Shown: positions 52,762 through 60,893 of the stretch, in pieces
Layout: every line of letters starts with the position of its first letter
Position numbering within the stretch: the stretch's first letter is position 1
Source of the DNA: PALSA-505 sp036495485
GTDB lineage: Bacteria; Actinomycetota; Actinomycetes; Streptosporangiales; Streptosporangiaceae
Assembly (NCBI GenBank): GCA_036495485.1
Contig: DASXMU010000272.1
Span: 1-64,000, forward strand
DNA: 64,000 bases
Direction of reading: 5' to 3'
Notes under the pieces: generated by a model
Seen by the model: only the letters and a program-made list of their open reading frames with translations
What the model was told of the DNA's origin: nothing
Databases searched by the model: none
Position numbers and translations under genes: made by a program

Positions 52762-55700
52762 ATGGGGGGTATTAGCCGCTGCGCGAGATTGTGGTCGCTG
52801 TCATTAAGCGTGGCCACCGCAGCTTCCATGTTCGTCCTGATGACGGCCGTGGCACCTGGCCAGGGCGCCATAGCGTCCACCGCGTCAGGATCCACCACAG
52901 CAGCAGCCACGGCAACGGCAGCCAAGCCTTCCGCCACGCCGGTGCAAATGGACTTCGCGTGCGCGCGCAAGAGCACCGGGCTGCTGAGCTATACGGCCAG
53001 CCTGTCGAACTGCGCTAAAAACCAGACACCCGTGTCCATACTGCCGGGGCCGGTCTTTGCGTGTGTCCACCCCGGCGGCTACGTATACCTGGTATCGGCA
53101 TTGAGCAACTGCCCTGTGCCGCCGAACAAGCATGCGCTGACGCTGCCGCCGACGACCTCGACGGCCTTCTTCTGCGGCAACAACGCCACCGGCGTCCTGT
53201 CCTTCCGGGCCACGCAGACCAAGTGCACCGGTGCGCGGTTCCCGGTGTTCGTGCCGGTGGCGCACGAGGCGCCGGTCCTGGCCAACATCGAGACGACCCC
53301 GTTGCAGTACCAGGCGGGCACGCCGCCGGTCCAGGTCACCGCCAGCCTTACGGTCAGCTCCCCGGATGCCGCTACCCTGGCCGGTGCCACGGTAACGATC
53401 AGCTCCGGGCTCGCCGCCAGCGAGGACACGCTGTCGTTCACCAGCCAGAACGGAATCACCGGCAGCTACGACTCCAGCACCGGGGTGCTCACGCTGACCG
53501 GCACCGCGTCGCTGGCTGACTACCAGGCTGCGCTGCAATCGGTCACCTATAGCGACCCCAACGGCAAGACGCCGACGACCGGGTCGCGGACGATCAGCTT
53601 CCAGGTCAACGACGGGTCGGCCGCCAACAACCTCAGCAACGTGGAATCGCGGACCGTCGCGGTCAGCCCGCACAGCCCACCGATCGCGGTCGACGACACC
53701 GCATCGACGGACAAGAACACCGCGACCGACATCAACGTCCTGGCCAACGACAGCGACCCCGATGGCGACCCGCTGTCCGTGACCGGGGTCGACACGACCG
53801 GCACCAAGGGCTCGGTCTCGGTCAACTCCGACGACACGATCCACTACGACCCCAACGGCCAGTTCCAGAACCTGACCCAGGGCCAGACCGCGACCGATTC
53901 CTTCGGCTACACGATCTCGGACGGCTTCGCCACCGCGAGCGCGACCGTCACGGTGACGATCACCGGTGTCAACGACCTGCCGGTGATCTCCGGCGTGGAG
54001 ACCACCCCGCTCGGCTACCGTGCGCAGGATCCGGCGGTCTCGATCACCAGCACCCTGACGATCAGCGATGACGACGACGCGACGATGAGCGGGGCGACGG
54101 TCTCGGTCACCTCGGGCTTCAGCCAGGGCCAGGACACGCTGTCGTTCACCAGCCAGAACGCGATCACCGGCAGCTACAGCTCCAGCACCGGTGTGCTGAC
54201 CCTGTCGGGCAATGACTCGATCGCCAACTACGAGGCCGCGCTGCGCTCGGTGCAGTTCTCCACCAGCGACGGCTCGGCGACCCCCGCCTCGCGGACGGTT
54301 TCCTTCGCGGTGACCGACTCGGTGGGAGCCACCAGCACGAGCCCGGCCCAGCGCACGATCGACCTGACCGCGGCCAACCAGCCACCCATCGCGGTCAACC
54401 AGAGCTACAACGCGGTCGGCAACACCCCGCTCGGCGTCGGCACCACCCCGGCCAGCCCCGCGGCCACCGTCAGCGGCAGCCTGCTCGACGGCGACAGCGA
54501 CCCGGACTCCAGTGACCCGATCACCGTGACCGGGAACACCACCCCCGCGCACGGCACGGTCACGGTGAACGCGAACGGCACCTTCACCTACCTGCCGAAC
54601 GCGGGCTTCTCCGGCACCGACACCTTCCAGTACACCATCACCGACAGCGACGACGCGCAGAACCCGAAGTCCGCGACCGCCACGGCCACGATCAGCGTCG
54701 GCCCGGTGGTCTGGTACGTGGACAACTCCAAGAGCGCCGGGAACGGCGAAGCCTCGTCCCCGTTCAACAACCTGGCCGCCGCGAACAGCGCGGCCGGGGC
54801 GAACAGCATCATCTTCCTGTACCAGGGCAACGCGACCTACACCGGCGGCGTGACCATGCAGTCCGGCGAGGACCTGTGGGGCCAGCCGTTCGGCCTGACC
54901 GTTGACGGCTTTGCCCTGGTCCCGGCCGGCGGGTCCGCGCCGGTGATCACCAACTCCGGCGGCGACGGGATCGACCTGGCCGAGAACGCCGACGTGGAAG
55001 GCGTGAACGTATCCAGCCCGAGCGGGAACGGCGTCGCGGCCTCGAACGTCAATGACGCGACCGTCGGCGGCACCACCGCCGTGGCGATCTCCGGGGCAGG
55101 CGGCGACGGAATCCACATCAGCGGCGGCAACGGCAACTTCGGCCTCGCCAGCACCTCCGTCACCGGCAGCAGCGGGCACTCGGTGTCGATCGCCAGCCAC
55201 ACCGGCGGCACCGTCAGCATCGGCGGCAGCATCACCGACAGCAGCAAGGGCATAGCGCTGACCGGCAACACCGGGGCCACGATCGGCTTCGGCGGCAAGC
55301 TGGCGATCAGCACCGGCGCGAACACCGGCTTCTCGGCGACCGGCGGCGGCACGGTCACCGCCACCGGCACCGGCAGCACGATCGCCACCACCACCGCCAC
55401 CGCGCTTACCGTCCAGAGCACCACGATCGGCTCCGGCGGGCTGCAGTTCCAGAGCATCTCCGCCAACGGGGCCAACCCGGGGATCAGCCTGTCTGGCACC
55501 GGAACCAGCGGCGGCCTGACGGTGTCGGGCACCGGCTCGGCCGGATCCGGCGGGACGATCCAGAAGTCGGCCGGCAACGGCATCACGCTGTCCTCGACGT
55601 CCTTCCCCAGCTTCACCGACATGGTGATCGAGACCAACGCGGCCGATGGGATCAACGGCTCCCAGGTCAACGGGCTGACGCTGGCCGGGACCACGGTCTC

Positions 55701-56775
55701 GGGCAACGGCACCCAGGCCAGCGTCTCCGGTGAGAACGACGACGGGATCGACTTCTCGCCCAACGGCACCGGTTCGCCCGACGGCCTGACCGGCACCGTG
55801 ACGATCTCCAACTCCTCGTTCACCGGCTCCGCGGACAACAACGCGGTCATCAGCGATACCAGCGGAACCCTGAACCTGACCATCACCGGCAGCACGTTCA
55901 GCAGCGACAATGCCACCAGCGGCAACGACGGGCTGCACATCGACGCCGACGGCAGCACGAGCGCGACGGTCAGCGTCACCGGCTCGACGTTCCTCAACAA
56001 CTTCGGTGATCACTTCCAGTTCTCCACCGACGAAGCCTCCACCGGAACCAACAGCGTCACGTTCTCCAGCAACTCCCTGAGCACCACCGCCGCTGGGGTC
56101 GAGGGTGGTGGCGTGGTGATCAGCCCGTTCGGCAACTCGCACACCACGCTCACCGCGAACAGCAACAACATCCAGCACTCGGTCTTCAGCGGTATCGCAA
56201 TCGACGAGAACGGCTCCACCGGGACGCTGTCCGGCACGGTCAACGGCAACACGATCGGCACGGCCTCGTCGGCCAACTCCGGCTCGCAGGGCAACGACAT
56301 CGGCATCTTCGCCGAGGGCTCGGTCACCGAGACGCTGGCGATCACCAACAACCAGCTCTTCCAGTACGACAATGACGCCGGGATCAGCTTCCTCGACCGC
56401 CAGGGCAACCCGGCGATGAACCTGACCATCACCGGCAATACCATCGCCGACCCCGGGACGTTCGGGAGCTGGGGCTTGCTCGGCGACGCCGGCGCCGAAA
56501 CCGGGGACAACGGGACCGTGTGCGCCGCCATCTCGGGCAACTCGATGACCGGGTCCGCTCAGCCGGGCCAGGGCGGCGCGGACTTCGAGCTGGATCAGTT
56601 CTTCAACACCACGATCAAGCTCCCCGGGTACACCGGCACGTCGCAGAACACCAGCGCGGTCGTCAGCTTCGTCCAGGGCAACAACATCAGCGGCGGCACA
56701 CCGAGCGGTCTCGCGATTGCCAGCGGCAGCGGCGGCGGGTTCACCGGCGGCACGAGCTGCCCGGCCCCCTCCTGA
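52762..56775 (+). CDS. Large exported Ig-like/beta-helix repeat protein
   Basis: A 1337-residue secreted protein. The ATG at 52762 has GAGGAGG eight bases upstream and starts a signal peptide (Arg near 6-10, then a hydrophobic stretch to about residue 35 ending GQGAIA). Residues 165-300 and 395-530 are two cadherin-like/Ig repeats that share near-identical stretches (DTLSFTSQN, GSY.SSTGVLTL), with VCBS/Ig-type segments between and after (NDSDPDGDP, NAGFSGTDTF). From about 655 a right-handed beta-helix of short Gly/Ser/Thr/Asn-rich rungs runs to the end. No anchor is seen. Such proteins act as adhesins or sheath components; the substrate is unknown. Duplicated DNA at about 53425-53500 and 54133-54208 reflects the repeats. 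An upstream in-frame start at 52636 is less likely. Confidence 0.8.
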   Translation: MGGISRCARLWSLSLSVATAASMFVLMTAVAPGQGAIASTASGSTTAAATATAAKPSATPVQMDFACARKSTGLLSYTASLSNCAKNQTPVSILPGPVFACVHPGGYVYLVSALSNCPVPPNKHALTLPPTTSTAFFCGNNATGVLSFRATQTKCTGARFPVFVPVAHEAPVLANIETTPLQYQAGTPPVQVTASLTVSSPDAATLAGATVTISSGLAASEDTLSFTSQNGITGSYDSSTGVLTLTGTASLADYQAALQSVTYSDPNGKTPTTGSRTISFQVNDGSAANNLSNVESRTVAVSPHSPPIAVDDTASTDKNTATDINVLANDSDPDGDPLSVTGVDTTGTKGSVSVNSDDTIHYDPNGQFQNLTQGQTATDSFGYTISDGFATASATVTVTITGVNDLPVISGVETTPLGYRAQDPAVSITSTLTISDDDDATMSGATVSVTSGFSQGQDTLSFTSQNAITGSYSSSTGVLTLSGNDSIANYEAALRSVQFSTSDGSATPASRTVSFAVTDSVGATSTSPAQRTIDLTAANQPPIAVNQSYNAVGNTPLGVGTTPASPAATVSGSLLDGDSDPDSSDPITVTGNTTPAHGTVTVNANGTFTYLPNAGFSGTDTFQYTITDSDDAQNPKSATATATISVGPVVWYVDNSKSAGNGEASSPFNNLAAANSAAGANSIIFLYQGNATYTGGVTMQSGEDLWGQPFGLTVDGFALVPAGGSAPVITNSGGDGIDLAENADVEGVNVSSPSGNGVAASNVNDATVGGTTAVAISGAGGDGIHISGGNGNFGLASTSVTGSSGHSVSIASHTGGTVSIGGSITDSSKGIALTGNTGATIGFGGKLAISTGANTGFSATGGGTVTATGTGSTIATTTATALTVQSTTIGSGGLQFQSISANGANPGISLSGTGTSGGLTVSGTGSAGSGGTIQKSAGNGITLSSTSFPSFTDMVIETNAADGINGSQVNGLTLAGTTVSGNGTQASVSGENDDGIDFSPNGTGSPDGLTGTVTISNSSFTGSADNNAVISDTSGTLNLTITGSTFSSDNATSGNDGLHIDADGSTSATVSVTGSTFLNNFGDHFQFSTDEASTGTNSVTFSSNSLSTTAAGVEGGGVVISPFGNSHTTLTANSNNIQHSVFSGIAIDENGSTGTLSGTVNGNTIGTASSANSGSQGNDIGIFAEGSVTETLAITNNQLFQYDNDAGISFLDRQGNPAMNLTITGNTIADPGTFGSWGLLGDAGAETGDNGTVCAAISGNSMTGSAQPGQGGADFELDQFFNTTIKLPGYTGTSQNTSAVVSFVQGNNISGGTPSGLAIASGSGGGFTGGTSCPAPS

Positions 56776-56859
56776 GGCACCACCAGGCACAGGCATCACC
56801 AGGCACCACCATCCTGAGTCACATGGCACGGTCCCCAGGGACACTGGAAAGGAGTACGC

Positions 56860-57357
56860 GTGAGCACGCCTTACCTGTCTGAGATAAAGATCATGTCGTT
56901 TTCGTTCGCCCCCAGGGGATGGGCGCAGTGCAACGGTCAGCTGCTCCCGATCAACCAGAACCAGCCGTTGTTCTCTTTGCTCGGCACCACCTATGGGGGC
57001 GATGGCCGCACCACGTTCGGCCTGCCCAACCTCCAGGGCCGGGTGCCGATCCACATAGGCAACGGGTTTACGCAGGGCAGCCTCGGCGGTGAGCAGGCTC
57101 ACGTCCTCACCGTCGGCGAGGCGCCCTTGCACGTCCACAGCGCGATGGGCACGACCACCGACGGGGACTCGCCAATCCCGGCCGGGAACTTCCTGGGGGC
57201 GGCGGACAACATGTACGCCCCGCTGGCGGCCCCGGTGAATCTCACGCCAGCGACGGTCACCAACGCCGGCGGCAGCCAGCCGCACCAGAACATGCAGCCG
57301 TACCTGGTGCTGAACTTCTGCATTGCCCTGCAGGGCATATTCCCCAGCCAGAACTAG
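56860..57357 (+). CDS. Tail Collar domain protein (MdpB-like), copy 1
   Basis: A 165-residue protein of the phage Tail Collar/microcystin-dependent-protein family: SEIKIMSFSFAPRGWAQC, NGQLLPINQN, GTTYGGDGRTTFGLPNLQGR and a C-terminal NFCIALQGIFP. GTG start with GGAAAGG upstream. It is the first of three tandem paralogues spaced by 9 bp each. Proteins of this kind occur in bacterial chromosomes outside prophages and are found with GNAT proteins and large repeat proteins; their role is unknown, with trimeric fibre formation a structural guess. Confidence 0.85.
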   Translation: MSTPYLSEIKIMSFSFAPRGWAQCNGQLLPINQNQPLFSLLGTTYGGDGRTTFGLPNLQGRVPIHIGNGFTQGSLGGEQAHVLTVGEAPLHVHSAMGTTTDGDSPIPAGNFLGAADNMYAPLAAPVNLTPATVTNAGGSQPHQNMQPYLVLNFCIALQGIFPSQN

Positions 57358-57366
57358 GAGTTTCCA

Positions 57367-57873
57367 GTGAGCAGTCCTTATATCGGAGAGATCAGGATGT
57401 TCGCCGGGAACTTCGCACCGGCCGGCTGGATGTTCTGCAATGGCCAACTGCTGCCGATCGATCAGTACGAGACGTTGTTCAACCTGATTGGCACGACTTA
57501 CGGAGGTGACGGGCAGAGCACCTTCGCGCTGCCCAACCTGCAAGGCCGCCTCCCCGTTCACCAGGGCAACAGTTTTGTGCTGTCACAGTCCGGCGGATCA
57601 GAAACGGTGACGCTGACCAGCACCCAGACCCCGATGCACTCCCATGCATTCCTGTGCACGGCCAGCACGGGTGCGCAGCGAAATCCGGTGGGAAACTCAC
57701 CTGCAATCATCGTTGCCGGAAGCGCCTACAACCAGGATCCACCCACCGCCGCCCTGGCGCCGCAGAGCATCTCGGCAGACGGGGGTGGCGGCCAGCCGCA
57801 CGACAACATGCAGCCGTATCAGTGCGTCTCGTTCATCATCTCGTTGTTCGGCGTCTTTCCGAGTCAGAGCTAA
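57367..57873 (+). CDS. Tail Collar domain protein (MdpB-like), copy 2
   Basis: A 168-residue paralogue of its neighbours: SSPYIGEIRMFAGNFAPAGW, GQLLPIDQYETLFNLIGTTY and NLQGRLPVHQG. GTG start with GGAG just upstream, 9 bp after copy 1. The C terminus VSFIISLFGVFP matches the family ending. No signal peptide, so any assembly outside the cell would need another route. Confidence 0.85.
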   Translation: MSSPYIGEIRMFAGNFAPAGWMFCNGQLLPIDQYETLFNLIGTTYGGDGQSTFALPNLQGRLPVHQGNSFVLSQSGGSETVTLTSTQTPMHSHAFLCTASTGAQRNPVGNSPAIIVAGSAYNQDPPTAALAPQSISADGGGGQPHDNMQPYQCVSFIISLFGVFPSQS

Positions 57874-57882
57874 GGGGGGTCT

Positions 57883-58413
57883 GTGTCCAGTCCGTTTGTC
57901 GCCGAGATCAGAATCTTCGCGTGCAACTTCGCTCCTACAGGGTGGGCTTTCTGCAACGGCCAGCTCATGCCGCTCTCGCAGAACACGGCACTGTTCTCGC
58001 TGCTCGGCACCAACTACGGGGGTGATGGCAAGTCGAACTTCGGGCTGCCCAACCTCCAGGGCGCCGCCGCAATGCACTGGGGCCAGTCGCCCGGGGGCAG
58101 CCCGTTTTTCATCGGTGAGAGCGGTGGTGAGACAGCCGTGACGCTGCTCTCAACGGAAGTGCCCGGGCACACGCACAACCTTCAGGCTAGCGAGCACCCC
58201 GCGAACCTCGACTCGCCCAGCCCGCAGAACGCCCTGGCCCGTTCGACGCCCGGCATGATCTACAAGCAGCCGGCCGGGGCGGCGGCGCCGCAGCCGCTGG
58301 CAGTGGGCACCCTGACCCAGGCGGGCGGGAGCATGGCGCACAACAACCTGATGCCGTACCTGACGCTCAACTTCTGCATCGCCCTGCAGGGCGTCTTCCC
58401 GCCCCGCTCATGA
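57883..58413 (+). CDS. Tail Collar domain protein (MdpB-like), copy 3
   Basis: A 176-residue paralogue: SSPFVAEIRIFACNFAPTGW, GQLMPLSQNTALFSLLGTNY and GLPNLQGAAAMHWG. GTG start after GGGGGG, 9 bp after copy 2. It ends in a duplicated 20-bp unit that also supplies the start of the GNAT gene. Confidence 0.85.
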   Translation: MSSPFVAEIRIFACNFAPTGWAFCNGQLMPLSQNTALFSLLGTNYGGDGKSNFGLPNLQGAAAMHWGQSPGGSPFFIGESGGETAVTLLSTEVPGHTHNLQASEHPANLDSPSPQNALARSTPGMIYKQPAGAAAPQPLAVGTLTQAGGSMAHNNLMPYLTLNFCIALQGVFPPRS

Positions 58414-58440
58414 CCACGGCCCCCCGCTCATGACTACGGC
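58401..58440 (+). repeat. 20-bp tandem duplication at a gene junction
   Basis: Units 58401-58420 and 58421-58440 are identical at 18 of 20 bases. Each contains CCGCTCATGAC. The first ATG overlaps the stop of Tail Collar copy 3 but its frame closes after seven codons; the second is the GNAT start. Confidence 0.85.
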
Positions 58441-58906
58441 TCTGTCACCGGGCCTGCGCCCCGCCGGGCCCGGTGACGCCGAGGTGCTTTACCAGATCTA
58501 CGCGAGCACGCGCGAGGAGGAACTCGCCGTCGTGCCCTGGGACACCGCCACCAAGGAGGCGTTCCTGCGCATGCAGTTCGCCGCCCAGGGCACCGACTAT
58601 CACGCGAACTTTCCCAGCGCCTCCTACGACCTGATCGTGGCGGGCGGCAAGGTGCTCGGCCGACTGTATGTGCTCCGCGACGCACCGGCCTGGCAGGTGA
58701 TCGACATCGCCCTGCTGCCCGAGCACCGCGGCAAGGGCATCGGGACCCAGTTGCTCACCGGGCTGCTGGCCGAGGCCGGGGCGGCGGCCAAACCGGTCCA
58801 GATCTACGTGGAGCGGTTCAACCCCGCCCGGCATCTGTACGACCGGCTAGGGTTCCGCCAAATCGGCGATCAGGGCGTTTACCTGCTGCTGGAGTGGGAG
58901 GGTTAG
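58430..58906 (+). CDS. GNAT family N-acetyltransferase
   Basis: A 158-residue GNAT enzyme: LRPAGPGDAEVLYQIYAST at the N terminus, IDIALLPEHRGKGIGTQLL as the acetyl-CoA pyrophosphate loop (Q/R-x-x-G-x-G), and ERFNPARHLYDRLGFRQIG at the C-terminal end. Its substrate is unknown. It follows the three Tail Collar genes and may modify one of them or the repeat protein. Its stop overlaps that of the converging DUF6916 gene by 4 bp. Confidence 0.85.
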   Translation: MTTALSPGLRPAGPGDAEVLYQIYASTREEELAVVPWDTATKEAFLRMQFAAQGTDYHANFPSASYDLIVAGGKVLGRLYVLRDAPAWQVIDIALLPEHRGKGIGTQLLTGLLAEAGAAAKPVQIYVERFNPARHLYDRLGFRQIGDQGVYLLLEWEG

Positions 58907-59253
58907 CCGAACACCGCTTCATAGCGCATGGCCTTCGCTGCCTCTCCGGGCGCCGAAGGCTCATCCGGTCCAATCGGAACCATGAACACCTCCAGCACAC
59001 CGAGCTGTTCATGTTCCAGCCGGTGAATGCCCTGTGGCAAAACCTTGTCTACCGGGCCATGGAACACCAGCGAAAACGGCTTGCGGAACGTGCCCGCGGC
59101 ATTCTCGGGAAACTCGCTGACATTCACCAGCTCGATCTCGGCAGAAGCTGACTGGCTGCCCTCGGCCGTCTGGTGAGACGCCTGAAACCGGGTGCCCTCG
59201 ATTCCGCGGAAGTGCTCGGCGGTCAGTGAATCCAATGAATGGCTTTTCGTCAT
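58903..59253 (-). CDS. DUF6916 family protein
   Basis: A 116-residue protein with the pattern of DUF6916: FRKPFSLVFHGPVDKVLPQ, IHRLEHEQLG and a C-terminal AMRYEAVFG. The family is a small beta-rich protein of unknown function often found beside Tail Collar genes, which fits this locus. ATG at 59253 has AAGGTGG upstream. Confidence 0.8.
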   Translation of the reverse strand: MTKSHSLDSLTAEHFRGIEGTRFQASHQTAEGSQSASAEIELVNVSEFPENAAGTFRKPFSLVFHGPVDKVLPQGIHRLEHEQLGVLEVFMVPIGPDEPSAPGEAAKAMRYEAVFG

Positions 59254-59295
59254 GTGCCCACCTTATCAGTGTCAATTACCGGCGGGAATCGCTGA

Positions 59296-60660
59296 TTATC
59301 GCCGGGTGGCGCCGGTGACCAGCCAGCGGGATCCGCGGCTGCGCAGGGTCAGCGTGGCGAACCGGGCGAGCAGCCACAGCGAGTACGCCGCCCACACGCC
59401 GGGCAGGCCGGTGTGCGCGGCCAGCATCACCGCCGCCGCCACGCCGAACACCGCCATGGTGATCAGGCCGGCCAGGGCGAGGTAGTTCTGGTCGCCGGCC
59501 CCGATCAGGACGCCGTCGAGCACGAACACCACCCCGGCCACGGGCTGCTGCGCCGCGACGATCAGCACGACCGCGAGCAGCAGGTGCCGGACCGGCGGGC
59601 TGGCGGCGAACAGGGCGGGCAGCACCGGGCGGATGGCCAGCAGCAGCGCGCCGAACGCGACCCCGTAACCTGCTCCCCAGGCGATCATCCGCGTGGTGGC
59701 CGTCCGCGCCGCAGCCGCGTCGCCGGCGCCCAGGTACCGGCCGGTGATCGCCTGCCCGGCGATGGCGATCGCGTCCAGGGCCAGCGCGAGCAGGTTCCAC
59801 AGCCGGTAGGCGAGCTGGTGCGCGGCCAGGGCCACGTCACCCAGGTGGGCCGCCATCGCGGTGGCGGCGACCAGCACGGCCTGCAGAGCGATCGTGCGGA
59901 CGAACAGCGAGGCGCCGGCCCTGGCCGAGGCCCGCAGCCCGGCTGGGTCAAGCCGCACCGGCACCCCGGCCCGGCGGGCGCCCCGGACGACCATGGCCAG
60001 GTAGGCGGCCGCGGACAGGGTCTGTGCGGTCACAGTGCCCCAGGCCGACCCGGCGATGCCCCAGTGCAGGCCCAGCACCAGCGTGGCGTTCAGCACGACG
60101 TTCAGGACGCTGGCGGTGACCGTGATCAGCAGCGGGGCCATGGTGTTCTGCAGCCCGCGCAGCACGCCCGTCCCGGCCAGCACCGCCAGCATGGACGGCG
60201 CGCCGAGCAGGCTGATCCGCAGGTAGGTGACCGCGCCGTGGGTGACCGCGGGGGTGGCGCCGAACGCGGCGGCGATCCGCCCGGCCAGCGGCCAGCCGAC
60301 CGCGAGCACCGCGAGGCCGATGGCCCCGGCCAGCCACAGCCCGTCGATGCCGTAGCGGATCGCCGCCCGCTGGTTGCCGGCGCCGAGCTGGCGGGCCACC
60401 GCCGCTGTCGTACCGAAGGCCAGGAAGATCGACATGTTGACCAGGGTGGTCAGCGCCTGGCTCGCGACCCCCAGGCTGCCAAGCGGCGCGGTGCCCAGCC
60501 GGCCCACGATCGCCGCGTCGGCCAGCAGGAACAGCGGCTCGGCGACCAGCGCCCCCAGCGCCGGGACCGCCAGCCGCAGCATCTCGGCGTCCTGGCGGCG
60601 CCCCAGCAGCCGCCGCTCCGCCCGGTCAGGTCCCGCGCCAGTCCGCCAGGGTGCAGTCAT
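59296..60660 (-). CDS. MATE family efflux transporter
   Basis: A 454-residue, twelve-helix multidrug/toxin exporter of the DinF-type MATE family: LRLAVPALGALVAEPLFLL in helix 1, VASQALTTLVNM, and a second half starting near residue 250 with the same topology. It uses a cation gradient to expel cationic compounds. It lies eight kb beyond the cluster border among unrelated genes, so a role in exporting the polyketide is possible but not indicated. It is divergent from the phosphoesterase gene; a GGTTG-TAG-CAACC inverted repeat at 60808-60820 lies between them. Confidence 0.88.
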   Translation of the reverse strand: MTAPWRTGAGPDRAERRLLGRRQDAEMLRLAVPALGALVAEPLFLLADAAIVGRLGTAPLGSLGVASQALTTLVNMSIFLAFGTTAAVARQLGAGNQRAAIRYGIDGLWLAGAIGLAVLAVGWPLAGRIAAAFGATPAVTHGAVTYLRISLLGAPSMLAVLAGTGVLRGLQNTMAPLLITVTASVLNVVLNATLVLGLHWGIAGSAWGTVTAQTLSAAAYLAMVVRGARRAGVPVRLDPAGLRASARAGASLFVRTIALQAVLVAATAMAAHLGDVALAAHQLAYRLWNLLALALDAIAIAGQAITGRYLGAGDAAAARTATTRMIAWGAGYGVAFGALLLAIRPVLPALFAASPPVRHLLLAVVLIVAAQQPVAGVVFVLDGVLIGAGDQNYLALAGLITMAVFGVAAAVMLAAHTGLPGVWAAYSLWLLARFATLTLRSRGSRWLVTGATRR

Positions 60661-60893
60661 CCACCCAGTGTCACCAGAAGATCAGGCGCCCCCGGCGGCG
60701 GGGGAGAGCGGCCCGCGATGTCATGGCCTGCGGCAGGTCGCGATCACTGCTCTGCTGACGGCACAGGCACCTAGCGCCTGATTGGCACAAAGATGTCACT
60801 TCTACTTGGTTGTAGCAACCGCAATCAGCCGGGACCATACGAGAACAGTGGTCGTCAAGCACCACACACCGGACTCTTCCCGCAGGAGCACCG

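Noticed and set aside
52885..57561. Open frame of 1558 codons on the minus strand across the repeat protein
   Set aside because: Antisense to the exported protein and part of the Tail Collar gene; composition is Arg/Gly/Val/Asp-rich low-complexity, typical of a frame shadow.
56860..58413. Prophage or phage tail remnant
   Set aside because: Only Tail Collar domains are present; no capsid, terminase, baseplate, lysis or integrase genes. The proteins fit the chromosomal MdpB-like family better.
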